NCBI RefSeq assembly: GCF_947366995.1
Contig: NZ_CANBCC010000035.1
Location: 1 to 40,446, forward strand
Direction of reading: 5' to 3'
DNA from: an uncultured Aquabacterium sp.
GTDB taxonomy: Bacteria; Pseudomonadota; Gammaproteobacteria; Burkholderiales; Burkholderiaceae_C
Length of the DNA stretch: 40,446 nt
The translations under genes were made by a program, and so were the position numbers. Positions 17,272 to 24,955 of the stretch are shown here, piece after piece; the first letter of the stretch is position 1, and each line of letters starts with the position of its first letter. The notes beneath the pieces were generated by a model. It was given only the letters and a program-made list of their open reading frames with translations. It made no database searches and was not told the origin of the DNA.

Positions 17272-18588
17272 TCAGGCCTTGGCGGCCAGGATGGCGCTTT
17301 GCAGGATGTCGAGGCCTTCGTTGAACACGGTGTCCTCGATCGTCAGCGGGTGCAGGAAGCGGATGACGTTGCCGTACACGCCGCACACCAGCAGCATCAG
17401 GCCGCGGGCCAGGGCCTCGGTCTGCACGCGCTTGGTGAAGGCGGCATCCGGCTCGCCGGTAGCGGGGTTGTGGAACTCGACGGCCACCATCGAGCCCGGG
17501 CCGCGCACTTCGGCGATCTGCGGGGCGTCGGGCTGCAGCTGGCTCAGGCGCTGCTTGAGGCGATCGCCCAGCACGGTGGCGCGGGCGTTCAGGCCTTCGC
17601 TGTCGATGATGTCGAGCACGGCATGGGCTGCGGCCACGGCCAGCGGGTTGCCGGCGTAGGTGCCGCCCAGGCCGCCCGGCTCGGCGGCGTCCATCACCTC
17701 GGCACGGCCGCACACGCCCGACAGCGGCAGGCCGCCGGCCAGGCTCTTGGCGAAGGTGGTCAGGTCGACCGGGGTGTCGTACTGGTGCGTGGCGAACAGC
17801 GTGCCGGTGCGGGCAAAGCCCGTCTGGATCTCGTCGGCGATCAGCAGGATGCCGTGTTCGTCGGCGATGCGACGCAGGCCGGCGACGAAGTCGGCCGGGG
17901 CAGGCACGAAGCCGCCTTCACCCTGCACGGGCTCGAAGATGAAGGCCGCCACGCGCTTCGGGTCGATGTCGGCCTTGAACAGGGCTTCGACGGTCTTCAG
18001 CGCATCGGCGGTGGTGATGCCGTGCAGCGGGTAGGGGAAGGGCGCGTGGTAGACCTCGCCCGGGAAGGGGCCGAAGCCGCGCTTGTAGGGCACGACCTTG
18101 CCGGTCAGCGCCATGCCCAGGAAGGTGCGGCCGTGGAAGCCGCCGTTGAAGGCGATCACGCCCGGGCGGCCGGTCGAGGCGCGGGCGATCTTGATGGCGT
18201 TCTCGACGGCTTCGGCGCCGGTCGTGAAGAAGGTGGTCTTCTTGGCGAAGTTGCCCGGCGTGCGGCGGTTGATCTCTTCAGCCAGGGCCACGTAGCTGGG
18301 ATAGGGCACGACCTGGAAGGCGGTGTGCGTGAAGCGGTCAAGCTGCTGCTTGACGGCCTCGACGATCTTGGGATGGCAGTGGCCGGTGTTGAGCACGGCG
18401 ATGCCGCTGCCGAAGTCGATGTAGCGGCGGCCTTCGATGTCCCACAGCTCGGCGTTGCGTGCACGGGCGGCGTAGAAGGTCTGGGCCACGGCCACACCAC
18501 GCGGCGTGGCGGCGTTCTTGCGGGCGACCCAGTCGGCGTTGGGGCCGTCAAAGAAAGCGGGCTGGAGCTGGAAGTTCGTGCTGGACAT
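17272..18588 (-). CDS. gabT: 4-aminobutyrate aminotransferase GabT
   Basis: A 438-residue class-III pyridoxal-phosphate transaminase that moves the amino group of GABA to 2-oxoglutarate, giving succinate semialdehyde and glutamate. The Schiff-base Lys281 (TTFAKSLAGGLPLSG), Asp252 in LIADEIQTGFARTG, the phosphate-binding TTGAEAVENA (122-131) and the IFEPVQGEGGF block are present. The opening SSTNFQLQPAFFDGPNADW is typical of the beta-proteobacterial GabT group. It is the first gene of gabT-gabD-gdhA and is divergent from a MocR/GabR regulator across a 95-base region that holds repeated half-sites, so PLP/GABA-responsive control is likely. Confidence 0.95.
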   Translation of the reverse strand: MSSTNFQLQPAFFDGPNADWVARKNAATPRGVAVAQTFYAARARNAELWDIEGRRYIDFGSGIAVLNTGHCHPKIVEAVKQQLDRFTHTAFQVVPYPSYVALAEEINRRTPGNFAKKTTFFTTGAEAVENAIKIARASTGRPGVIAFNGGFHGRTFLGMALTGKVVPYKRGFGPFPGEVYHAPFPYPLHGITTADALKTVEALFKADIDPKRVAAFIFEPVQGEGGFVPAPADFVAGLRRIADEHGILLIADEIQTGFARTGTLFATHQYDTPVDLTTFAKSLAGGLPLSGVCGRAEVMDAAEPGGLGGTYAGNPLAVAAAHAVLDIIDSEGLNARATVLGDRLKQRLSQLQPDAPQIAEVRGPGSMVAVEFHNPATGEPDAAFTKRVQTEALARGLMLLVCGVYGNVIRFLHPLTIEDTVFNEGLDILQSAILAAKA

Positions 18589-18632
18589 GGTGTGACAGAT
18601 GAAGAGGGAGTGGTGTGAAGGTTAGGGTGTTA

Positions 18633-18680
18633 TGGATCTATGATTAAGGTCCACTTTTGTGTTTTTGATGGAGCCACTTT
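18633..18680. promoter_or_regulatory. Candidate MocR/GabR operator between gabT and its regulator
   Basis: Three related half-sites are seen: TGGATCT (18633-18639), inverted to AGGTCCA (18647-18653), and a direct repeat of the second, GGTCCACTTT (18648-18657) versus GAGCCACTTT (18671-18680), offset by 23 bp, about two helical turns. A plus-strand -10-like TATGAT (18639-18644) lies inside the inverted repeat, which would fit autoregulation. MocR-type regulators are known to bind paired repeats of this sort; binding here is inferred. Confidence 0.5.
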
Positions 18681-18683
18681 GCG

Positions 18684-20216
18684 ATGAAGACGACGGCCTT
18701 GTCCGACTGGCTGCAGCAGCGTCTGCGTCGCGATGGGTCTGAGCCGGTCTACCGCCAGCTGCAGCAGCTGCTGAGGCAGGCGGTGATCAGTGGCGAGCTG
18801 CCGGCGCACACGCGCCTGCCGTCGTCGCGCCTGCTGGCGCAGGAGCTGGGCATTGCCCGCAACACCGTGATCGACGTGTACGAGCAGCTCGCGGTGGAGG
18901 GCTGTGTGGTGAGCCGCCAGGGCAGCGGCACGGTGGTGGCCGACCTGTCGGCCGAGCGCCTGCCGGCGCCCAACCGGGCACGGTCTGCGCGGGGCCGGGG
19001 TGCCGGTGCCGAGCCCGGGGGTGCAGCCGGGGCCGAGGTGGCCGATGCGAACGGCGCCGCGCAGTTGTCGCCCCGCGGCGAGGCGCTGCTGGCCGCGGCC
19101 AGCGTGTCCACCCGGCAGTGGGGGGCCTTCATGCCCGGTGTGCCCGATGTGACGGAGTTTCCGGCGCGCACCTGGATGCGGCTGGAGAACCGGCGCTGGC
19201 GCCACCCGGAGCCCGAGCTGCTGAGCTATGCGCCGGGCGGCGGACTGCCGCGCCTGCGCGAGGCCCTGGCCGCGCACCTGCGCACGGCGCGTTCGGTGGT
19301 GTGCGAGCCCGAGCAGCTGATCCTCACCACCGGCAGCCACCAGTCCATCGACCTGACGCTGCGGCTGCTGGCCTCGCCCGGCGAGCACGTGTGGCTGGAA
19401 GACCCGTGCTACTGGGGCCTGCGCAGCAGCCTGGCCTCGCTGGAGGCGCGCATCGTGCCCGTGCCGGTGGACGCCGAGGGGCTGGCCTGGCAGGACGGCG
19501 GGCCGCATCCGGTGCCGCGCGCCATCCTGGTCACGCCGTCGCACCAGTATCCGCTGGGCATGGTGATGAGCCTGGCGCGCCGGCAGGCCCTGCTGGCCTA
19601 CGCGCGCACGCATGGCAGCTGGATCATCGAAGACGACTACGACAGCGAGTTCCGCTATGGCACCCGTCCGTTGCCGGCCCTGCAGGGTCTCGACGACGCG
19701 GGCCGGGTGATCTATGTGGGCAGCCTCAGCAAGGTGCTGTTTCCGGGGCTGCGGCTCGGGTACCTGGTGGTGCCGCCGGCGCTGGCCGAACGCTTTGCAC
19801 TGGGCTCGGCCGCGCTGTACCGCGAAGGGCAGGCGTGGCAGCAGGCGACGCTCGCCGATTTCATCGAGCAGGGGCACCTGGGTTCGCACATCCGGCGCAT
19901 GCGCGGGCTCTATCACGAGCGTCGGCAGGCGCTGCTCGAGGCCATCCGCCAGCACTTCGGCGACACGCTGGCCGTGCGCGGGGACGATGCCGGGCTGCAC
20001 CTGGTGCTGGCGCTGCCCGACCATGTGGACGATGTGGCCCTGGCCCGGGATGCGCTGGCGGCCGGCGTGGCGGTGCGGCCCTTGAGCCGTTACCACGCCG
20101 ACCCGGCCCGTGCGCCCCGCGGGCTGCTGCTGGGCTATGCCTGCGTGCGCCCCGAGGCCATCCCGCCCGCCTTCGCGGTGCTGGCGCGGCAGGTGGCCGC
20201 CCGGCTGGGGGGATGA
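18684..20216 (+). CDS. MocR/GabR-family PLP-dependent transcription regulator 1
   Basis: A 510-residue chimera of a GntR-type winged helix-turn-helix (about 1-85: PVYRQLQQLLRQAVISG, LPSSRLLAQELGIARNTV, QGSGTVV) and a fold-type-I aminotransferase domain (about 140-510). The linker between them is Ala/Gly-rich, as usual in the family. The PLP-binding Lys350 in GSLSKVLFPG, the IIEDDYDSEFRY block with the ring-stacking Asp, and the TPSHQYPLG motif are intact, so it should form an aldimine with PLP and sense an amino compound. Divergence from gabT makes it a GabR-type activator candidate for gabT-gabD-gdhA. In GabR, PLP plus GABA triggers activation; that mechanism is assumed here by family. It converges on the porin gene with 25 bases between. 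Confidence 0.92.
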   Translation: MKTTALSDWLQQRLRRDGSEPVYRQLQQLLRQAVISGELPAHTRLPSSRLLAQELGIARNTVIDVYEQLAVEGCVVSRQGSGTVVADLSAERLPAPNRARSARGRGAGAEPGGAAGAEVADANGAAQLSPRGEALLAAASVSTRQWGAFMPGVPDVTEFPARTWMRLENRRWRHPEPELLSYAPGGGLPRLREALAAHLRTARSVVCEPEQLILTTGSHQSIDLTLRLLASPGEHVWLEDPCYWGLRSSLASLEARIVPVPVDAEGLAWQDGGPHPVPRAILVTPSHQYPLGMVMSLARRQALLAYARTHGSWIIEDDYDSEFRYGTRPLPALQGLDDAGRVIYVGSLSKVLFPGLRLGYLVVPPALAERFALGSAALYREGQAWQQATLADFIEQGHLGSHIRRMRGLYHERRQALLEAIRQHFGDTLAVRGDDAGLHLVLALPDHVDDVALARDALAAGVAVRPLSRYHADPARAPRGLLLGYACVRPEAIPPAFAVLARQVAARLGG

Positions 20217-20241
20217 GACGGGGCGCACAGGGGGGCTCCGG

Positions 20242-21537
20242 TCAGAAGCTGTAGCGCACCGAGCCTTGCAGGCGGCTCATGTCGCCCTTGTCACCGGCTT
20301 CGGTGCGGCGGTTGCCCCAGCCGTACTCCACGCCCAGGTCCAGGCCCTTCGTGGCGGTCCAGATCAGGTTGGCGTAGGCCTGGTTGGTGCGCGTGTTCAG
20401 GCTGGCCACGTCGCCGAAGCCGGCGCCGTTGTCCATGCGCGTGAAGCCCCACATCAGGTGGCTGCGCAGCGCGTCGTTCCAGGCGTGCTGCACGCCGATG
20501 ACGCCGCCCACGGCCTTCTCGGCCGAGAGTTTCACGCGGGTGGCGTCGTAGGCGACGGCGGCGTTGGCGTCCTGGATGTAACGGCCGATGCCCTTGCCGA
20601 CGTTCAGCTGGTACAGGCCCGTGGTGGCCGCGCCCAGCTTCAGGCTGCCCGACAGGCCCAGGCCCCAGCCCAGTGTGTCGGCCTGGCGGTGGCCGGTGCC
20701 GTCTTCGGCGCGCAGGTCGCGGGCCAGGCCGCGCACGGCCACGTGGCCCCAGGGGCCAGTCTGCGTCCAGCGGGCGATCAGGTCGGGCAGGCGGTCCTGC
20801 GCCACGGCGTTGCCGCTGGCGTCGCGCACGTCGGTTTGCGGGTTCTCGATGGCCAGGGCCAGGTTGCCCGTGGCGAGTGGCAGCGTGTAGCGCAGCTGGG
20901 CCTGGCGGATGAAGGACTGGCCGGTCGGGCCGTTGAACTCGAGCGTGTCGCCAACCGAATCGAGGTCCATGAAGGTGGACCAGGTCTGGCCGGCCAGCCA
21001 GCGGCCGTATTCACCAAAGGCGTGGCGCAGGCGGGGGCGTGCCGAGTTCGTGTAGGTTTCCGAGCCGTCGCTGGTGAAGAAGTCGTATTCGATGCGGGTC
21101 TTGAGCGGGCCGCCAGCCGTGTCGGTCACGGTCTGCACGTTCAGGCGGGTGGTGCGTGCGCTCAGCGTGCTGGTGTTGCGGCGGCTGGCCCCGGCGCTGC
21201 CGTCCAGCGGCAGGTCGGACAGGCTCACGCCACGGCCCTGGTCACCCTTGATGTCGAGGGCGCCGTCGAGCTGCACATAGCCGCCCAGCTTGACCGCGGT
21301 CGAGGTGCCGGGCACGGGGATGAAACCGGCCGGGGCGGGCGCGCCGGTGTAGGCAGGTGCCGCAGCCACGGGCGCAGCGGCGGCGGCCTTCTGGCTCATC
21401 TGTTGAGCCTCGAGCTGCTCGACCTTGGCCAGCAGCTTCTGGACTGTAGCGCGCAGGTCCGACAGCTCGTCGGCATGGGCAGGCAGGGAGAAGGGGACCG
21501 CCAGCGCGAGCGCGGCAGCCAGACGTGTATGCTTCAT
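20242..21537 (-). CDS. DcaP-like outer-membrane porin
   Basis: A 431-residue outer-membrane beta-barrel protein. A signal peptide (1 to about 22, ending in a PAHA-type cleavage site) is followed by a short predicted coiled coil (ADELSDLRATVQKLLAKVEQ, about 22-60), an Ala/Pro linker and an antiparallel barrel that ends in Phe (VRYSF), the usual C-terminal signal for the BAM machinery. The blocks KLGGYVQLDGALD, TTRLNVQTVTD and AGQTWSTFMDLD match the trimeric DcaP family, whose founding members take up dicarboxylates. The start ATG at 21535-21537 is chosen because the signal peptide begins there and GGAG lies just upstream. It is the last gene after potA-potD-potB-potC on the same strand, separated by a 158-base structured spacer. 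Confidence 0.82.
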   Translation of the reverse strand: MKHTRLAAALALAVPFSLPAHADELSDLRATVQKLLAKVEQLEAQQMSQKAAAAAPVAAAPAYTGAPAPAGFIPVPGTSTAVKLGGYVQLDGALDIKGDQGRGVSLSDLPLDGSAGASRRNTSTLSARTTRLNVQTVTDTAGGPLKTRIEYDFFTSDGSETYTNSARPRLRHAFGEYGRWLAGQTWSTFMDLDSVGDTLEFNGPTGQSFIRQAQLRYTLPLATGNLALAIENPQTDVRDASGNAVAQDRLPDLIARWTQTGPWGHVAVRGLARDLRAEDGTGHRQADTLGWGLGLSGSLKLGAATTGLYQLNVGKGIGRYIQDANAAVAYDATRVKLSAEKAVGGVIGVQHAWNDALRSHLMWGFTRMDNGAGFGDVASLNTRTNQAYANLIWTATKGLDLGVEYGWGNRRTEAGDKGDMSRLQGSVRYSF

Positions 21538-21554
21538 GGTTGCTCCAGAACAAG

Positions 21555-21592
21555 GCACCCACCGTGCGCCCGGCAAGGTCTGGGATGGGTGC
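21555..21592 (-). repeat. Inverted repeat in the porin 5' leader
   Basis: GCACCCA (21555-21561) and TGGGTGC (21586-21592) pair perfectly as a 7-bp stem, with a possible inner CCG/CGG. It lies just upstream of the porin ribosome binding site in the potC-porin spacer. Confidence 0.45.
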
Positions 21593-21602
21593 GTTTCACC
21601 GA

Positions 21603-21632
21603 CACGCCTGCCGGTTGGCGCCGACAGGCGTG
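21603..21632 (-). repeat. Hairpin in the potC-porin spacer
   Basis: CACGCCTG (21603-21610) and CAGGCGTG (21625-21632) form a perfect 8-bp stem, extended inward by a few GC pairs after one mismatch. No T-tract follows on the minus strand, which is the transcribed direction of both neighbours. Confidence 0.5.
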
Positions 21633-21639
21633 CTGCTTC

Positions 21640-21679
21640 AAGGCAGTCGACCGGACCGTCGGCTGCCTTGTTTTCTTTT
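21640..21679. terminator. Long hairpin with a plus-strand T-tract between potC and porin
   Basis: AAGGCAG (21640-21646) and CTGCCTT (21663-21669) pair perfectly and extend inward to about 12 bp, followed on the plus strand by TGTTTTCTTTT (21669-21679). As an intrinsic terminator it would work on the plus strand, against the direction of both flanking genes. On the minus strand the A-rich side comes first, so there it would act as a stem or partial stop rather than a classic terminator. Confidence 0.5.
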
Positions 21680-21695
21680 CAGAGGGGGCGGGGGC

Positions 21696-22514
21696 TCAGG
21701 TGCCGCGTGCGGCGGCGTTGCGGCCGCGCAGCCACTCGAGCGTGAGCAGCATCAGCACGGACATCACCGTGAGGATGGTCGCCACGGCGGCAATGGCCGG
21801 GCTGATGTTTTCGCGGATGCCGGCAAACATCTGGCGCGGCAGCGTGGTCTGCTCGGGGCTGGCCAGGAACAGCGTCACCACCACCTCGTCGAACGAGGTG
21901 CCGAAGGCGAACAGCCCGCCCGAGATCACGCCCGGGGCCACCAGCGGCAGGGTCACCTTGAAGAAGGTGTAGAGCGGGCTGGCGCCCAGGCTGGCCGCGG
22001 CGCGCACCAGGTTCATGTCGAAGCCCTGGAGCGTGGCGCTCACCGTGGTGACCACGAAGGGCACGCCGAGTGCCGCATGCACGATGACCAGGCCGAAGAA
22101 GTTGCCTGTCAGGCCGATGGGGGCGAAGAACAGGTAGGTGGCCACGCCGACGATGACCACCGGCACCACCATCGGCGAGATCAGGATGGCCGTGAGCACG
22201 GACTTGCCGGGGAAGTCGATGCGCGTCAGGCCGATGGCGGCCATCGTGCCCAGCACCATGGCCAGCAGCGTGGCCAGCGGGGCGACGATCAGGCTGTTGC
22301 GGAAGGCGTGCGTCCAGGTGCCCGAGGTCATCAGCTCTTCATACCAGCGCAGCGAGAAGCCGGTCATGGGGTAGAGCAGGAAGGAATCGGCGTTGAAGGA
22401 CAACGGCACGATGACGAGCAGCGGGGCGACGAGGAAGAGCAGCACGGCGGCCACGATCACCCGCAGGGTCACGTGCCACAGTTGTTCGACGCGGGAGGCG
22501 TAGGCAGGCAGCAT
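21696..22514 (-). CDS. ABC transporter permease, PotC-like
   Basis: A 272-residue inner-membrane permease with six predicted helices, of the PotC/PotI family of polyamine-type importers. The cytoplasmic EAA loop that docks on the ATPase reads LVRAAASLGASPLYTFFKVTLP at about 174-195, and the helix-rich flanks (LFLVAPLLVIVPLSFN, PVVIVGVATYLFF, GTSFDEVVVTLFL) fit the family. The start ATG at 22512-22514 gives the usual length; the frame continues upstream only because it lies opposite the next gene. It follows potB by 17 bases and is the fourth gene of the potA-D-B-C operon. Substrate (GABA, putrescine or another cationic amine) cannot be read from the permease. Confidence 0.92.
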   Translation of the reverse strand: MLPAYASRVEQLWHVTLRVIVAAVLLFLVAPLLVIVPLSFNADSFLLYPMTGFSLRWYEELMTSGTWTHAFRNSLIVAPLATLLAMVLGTMAAIGLTRIDFPGKSVLTAILISPMVVPVVIVGVATYLFFAPIGLTGNFFGLVIVHAALGVPFVVTTVSATLQGFDMNLVRAAASLGASPLYTFFKVTLPLVAPGVISGGLFAFGTSFDEVVVTLFLASPEQTTLPRQMFAGIRENISPAIAAVATILTVMSVLMLLTLEWLRGRNAAARGT

Positions 22515-22531
22515 GGTGTGGGCCTTTCGGG

Positions 22532-23803
22532 TCAGCGGGACTTGGCGGCAAACGTGGTGTTGCCGACCAGCCGGTTGTAGACGGTGTAGAGCACCGAGAT
22601 GGCCACCAGCAGCAGGGCGGACAGCGCCGCGGCCATGCCCCAGTTGATGGTCTCGTTCGTGTAGAAGGCGACGAAGTAGCTCACCATCTGCTCCTTCGGC
22701 CCGCCCAGCAGCGCCGGGGTGATGTAGTAGCCGATGGACAGGATGAAGACCAGGATGCCGCCGGCCGCCAGGCCGGGCACCGTCATCGGGAAGTAGACCT
22801 TCCAGAAGCTCTTGAACGGCGGGCAACCCAGCGACACGGCCGCGCGCAGGTAGACCGGCGAAATGCCCTTCATCACGCTGTAGAGCGGCAGGATCATGAA
22901 GGGCAGCAGGATGTGCACCATCGAGATGTAGACGCCGATGCGGTTGAACACGAGGTGCAGCGGCTGGTCGATCACACCGAGCGCCATCAGCGCCTGGTTG
23001 ACCAGGCCACCGTCCTGCAGGATGACGATCCAGGCGGCCACGCGCACCAGGATCGAGGTCCAGAACGGCAGCAGCACGCAGATCATCAGCAGGTTGGAGG
23101 TGCGGGCAGGCAGGCGGGCCAGCAGGTAGGCCACCGGAAAGCCGAGCACGCAGCAGCACAGCGTGACGACGAAGCTGATCCACAGCGTGCGGCCGAACAC
23201 GTCGAGGAAGACGCCTTCGCCTTCCGGTGCGCCGACGATGTTCCCCGCCTCATCGCGGCGCAGGTCGAGCGCCGTCAGCAGGTAGTGGTCGGTGTGGGGG
23301 CGGGCATTGCGCGCCACCAGTTGCCAGGTGTCGCTCTCGCCCCAGCGGGCGTCCATCTCGATCAGCGCGGCCTTGGCCGGACCCGAGGGGGGCTCGGCGG
23401 CCAGCTTGCGTGCGCTGTTCATGATCAGCGAGCGCATGCCGGTGCGCTCCATGTTCAGGCGCTTGGCAGCGGCGGCCAGTTCCTCGCTGCCCTTGGCCTG
23501 GATCAGGTCGGCCTGCAGCGCGGCGAAGGCGGCCTCGTCGGGCAGGCCCTGCTGCGACCAGCCGGCCAGGGCCTTGGCGGTGGCCGGCAGCGCGGTGTGC
23601 ACCTCGGGGTTGTCGACCGCCTTGTTCAGCAGCCCGATGATGGGCCACAGAAAGGTGAAGATCAGGAACAGCGCCAGCGGGGCGATCAGGGCACCGTAGC
23701 GCAGTTTCTTCAGCCGTTCGGCGCGCCGCAGCTGCGCCTTGAGCGACGTGGTCTGCACCGGCAGGGCGGGGGGCGGGGTGTCGGCCATCGCGATCGAGCT
23801 CAT
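22532..23803 (-). CDS. ABC transporter permease, PotB-like, with large periplasmic insert
   Basis: A 423-residue permease, against about 275-310 for ordinary PotB. After a basic N-terminus (about 20-36) and the first helix (36-58), there is an unusual soluble stretch of roughly 145 residues (61-204) that should lie in the periplasm between helices 1 and 2. It is Ala/Leu-rich and looks mainly helical. The remaining core (205-423) is a normal permease with the EAA loop YLRAAVSLGCPPFKSFWKVYFP. A start at ATG 23801-23803 has GAGGAC upstream; a second in-frame ATG lies five codons later. It pairs with the PotC-like permease. The insert may contact the substrate-binding protein; that is inference. 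Confidence 0.9.
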   Translation of the reverse strand: MSSIAMADTPPPALPVQTTSLKAQLRRAERLKKLRYGALIAPLALFLIFTFLWPIIGLLNKAVDNPEVHTALPATAKALAGWSQQGLPDEAAFAALQADLIQAKGSEELAAAAKRLNMERTGMRSLIMNSARKLAAEPPSGPAKAALIEMDARWGESDTWQLVARNARPHTDHYLLTALDLRRDEAGNIVGAPEGEGVFLDVFGRTLWISFVVTLCCCVLGFPVAYLLARLPARTSNLLMICVLLPFWTSILVRVAAWIVILQDGGLVNQALMALGVIDQPLHLVFNRIGVYISMVHILLPFMILPLYSVMKGISPVYLRAAVSLGCPPFKSFWKVYFPMTVPGLAAGGILVFILSIGYYITPALLGGPKEQMVSYFVAFYTNETINWGMAAALSALLLVAISVLYTVYNRLVGNTTFAAKSR

Positions 23804-23822
23804 GGGAATGTCCTCGTCAGAC

Positions 23823-23849
23823 GCCGGCCCTGCACCGCGCAGGACCGGC
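23823..23849 (-). repeat. Intergenic hairpin between the binding-protein and permease genes
   Basis: GCCGGCCCTGC (23823-23833) and GCAGGACCGGC (23839-23849) form an 11-bp stem with one G-U wobble in the minus-strand RNA and a 5-base loop. It sits in the 60-base gap after the substrate-binding-protein gene. Stems at this position in ABC operons commonly protect the upstream message and lower expression of the permeases. Confidence 0.6.
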
Positions 23850-23863
23850 TCCGGGGTGGGGGG

Positions 23864-24904
23864 TTACTTCGCGGCCCAGGCGTGGAAGCGCTGTTCCAGG
23901 TCTTCGCCGTGTTCCACCCAGAAGGCGGTGTTGGTGGCGATGGCGGTCTTCATGTTGGCCGGGGCCGTGGGCAGCGTGGCGGCCAGCGTCGGCTCGATCT
24001 GGCCCATGGCCTTCAGGTGCGTCGGGCCGTAGGGGATCTCGCCGGAGAAGACCTTCTGGTTCTCGGGCTTGGCCAGGGCCGCCAGGAACTTGTAGGACTG
24101 GTCACGCTTGGGCGCGCCCTTCGGGATGGCATAGGCCTCGATGTCGTAGATGTTGCCGGTCCAGACGATCTTGAGGTTCTTGCCTTCCTTCTGTGCGCCG
24201 GCGATGCGGCCGTTGAAGGCCGTGCTCATCACGACGTCGCCCGAGGCCAGCAGCTGCGGCGGCTGCGCACCGGCTTCCCACCACTGGATGTTGGCCTTGA
24301 GCTGGTCGAGCTTCTTGAAGGCGCGGTCCACGCCGGCCTTGGTGCCCAGCACCTTGTAAACGTCGTTGGGGGCCACGCCGTCGGCCATCAGCGCGAACTC
24401 GAGCGTGTACTTGGCGCCCTTGCGCATGCCGCGCTTGCCCGGGAACTTCTTGACGTCCCAGAAATCGGCCCAGGTCACCGGCGCGGTCTTGAGCTTGTCG
24501 GCGTTGTAGGCCATCACGGTCGACCACACGAAAAAGCCGAAGCCGCATTCGGTCACGGCTGCGGGCAGGAAGTCCTTCTTGTTGCCGATCTTGCTGTAGT
24601 CCAGCTTCTCGTAGACGCCTTCTTCGCAGCCGCGGGCCAGCTCGGGCGACTCGACCTCGACGACGTCCCAGCTCACCTGCTTGGCCTCGACCATGGCCTT
24701 GACCTTGGCCTGCTCACCGTTGTATTCGCCCTTGACCAGCGGGATCTGGGTGGACTTGGTGAAGGGTTCGTAGAAGGCCTTGATCTGGGCCTGCTGGTTG
24801 ACGCCGCCAAACGAGATGACGGTCAGGTCGGCCTGGGCGGTGCCGGCGGCAACCAGGCCGGCAGCGAGCGCAAGGGTGGAAAACGCACGGGAAGAGACGG
24901 ACAT
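23864..24904 (-). CDS. Polyamine/GABA-type ABC substrate-binding protein (PotD/F-like)
   Basis: A 346-residue periplasmic binding protein with a signal peptide (1 to about 26, cleavage near TAQA-DLTV). The mature part opens with DLTVISFGGVNQQAQIKAFYEPF, a PotD/PotF-superfamily opening in which the YNWxxYI motif of true putrescine/spermidine binders is missing. It ends with the helices typical of bacterial solute-binding protein family 1/8 (EDLEQRFHAWAAK). Relatives of this shape include binders of GABA (Atu4243-type) as well as polyamines, so GABA or a related amino acid is a reasonable candidate given the nearby gabT/gabD genes; this is inference. It is the second gene of the operon, 51 bases after potA. 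Confidence 0.88.
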   Translation of the reverse strand: MSVSSRAFSTLALAAGLVAAGTAQADLTVISFGGVNQQAQIKAFYEPFTKSTQIPLVKGEYNGEQAKVKAMVEAKQVSWDVVEVESPELARGCEEGVYEKLDYSKIGNKKDFLPAAVTECGFGFFVWSTVMAYNADKLKTAPVTWADFWDVKKFPGKRGMRKGAKYTLEFALMADGVAPNDVYKVLGTKAGVDRAFKKLDQLKANIQWWEAGAQPPQLLASGDVVMSTAFNGRIAGAQKEGKNLKIVWTGNIYDIEAYAIPKGAPKRDQSYKFLAALAKPENQKVFSGEIPYGPTHLKAMGQIEPTLAATLPTAPANMKTAIATNTAFWVEHGEDLEQRFHAWAAK

Positions 24905-24955
24905 GGACGAACTCCGGGAGCGGGGTGGGTTGCGGGTGAAGGAAAAGAACGGGGG

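Noticed and set aside
22515..23183. Extension of the PotC-like permease to 495 residues
   Set aside because: The extra sequence is the wrong frame of the PotB-like gene; PotC proteins are about 270 residues.
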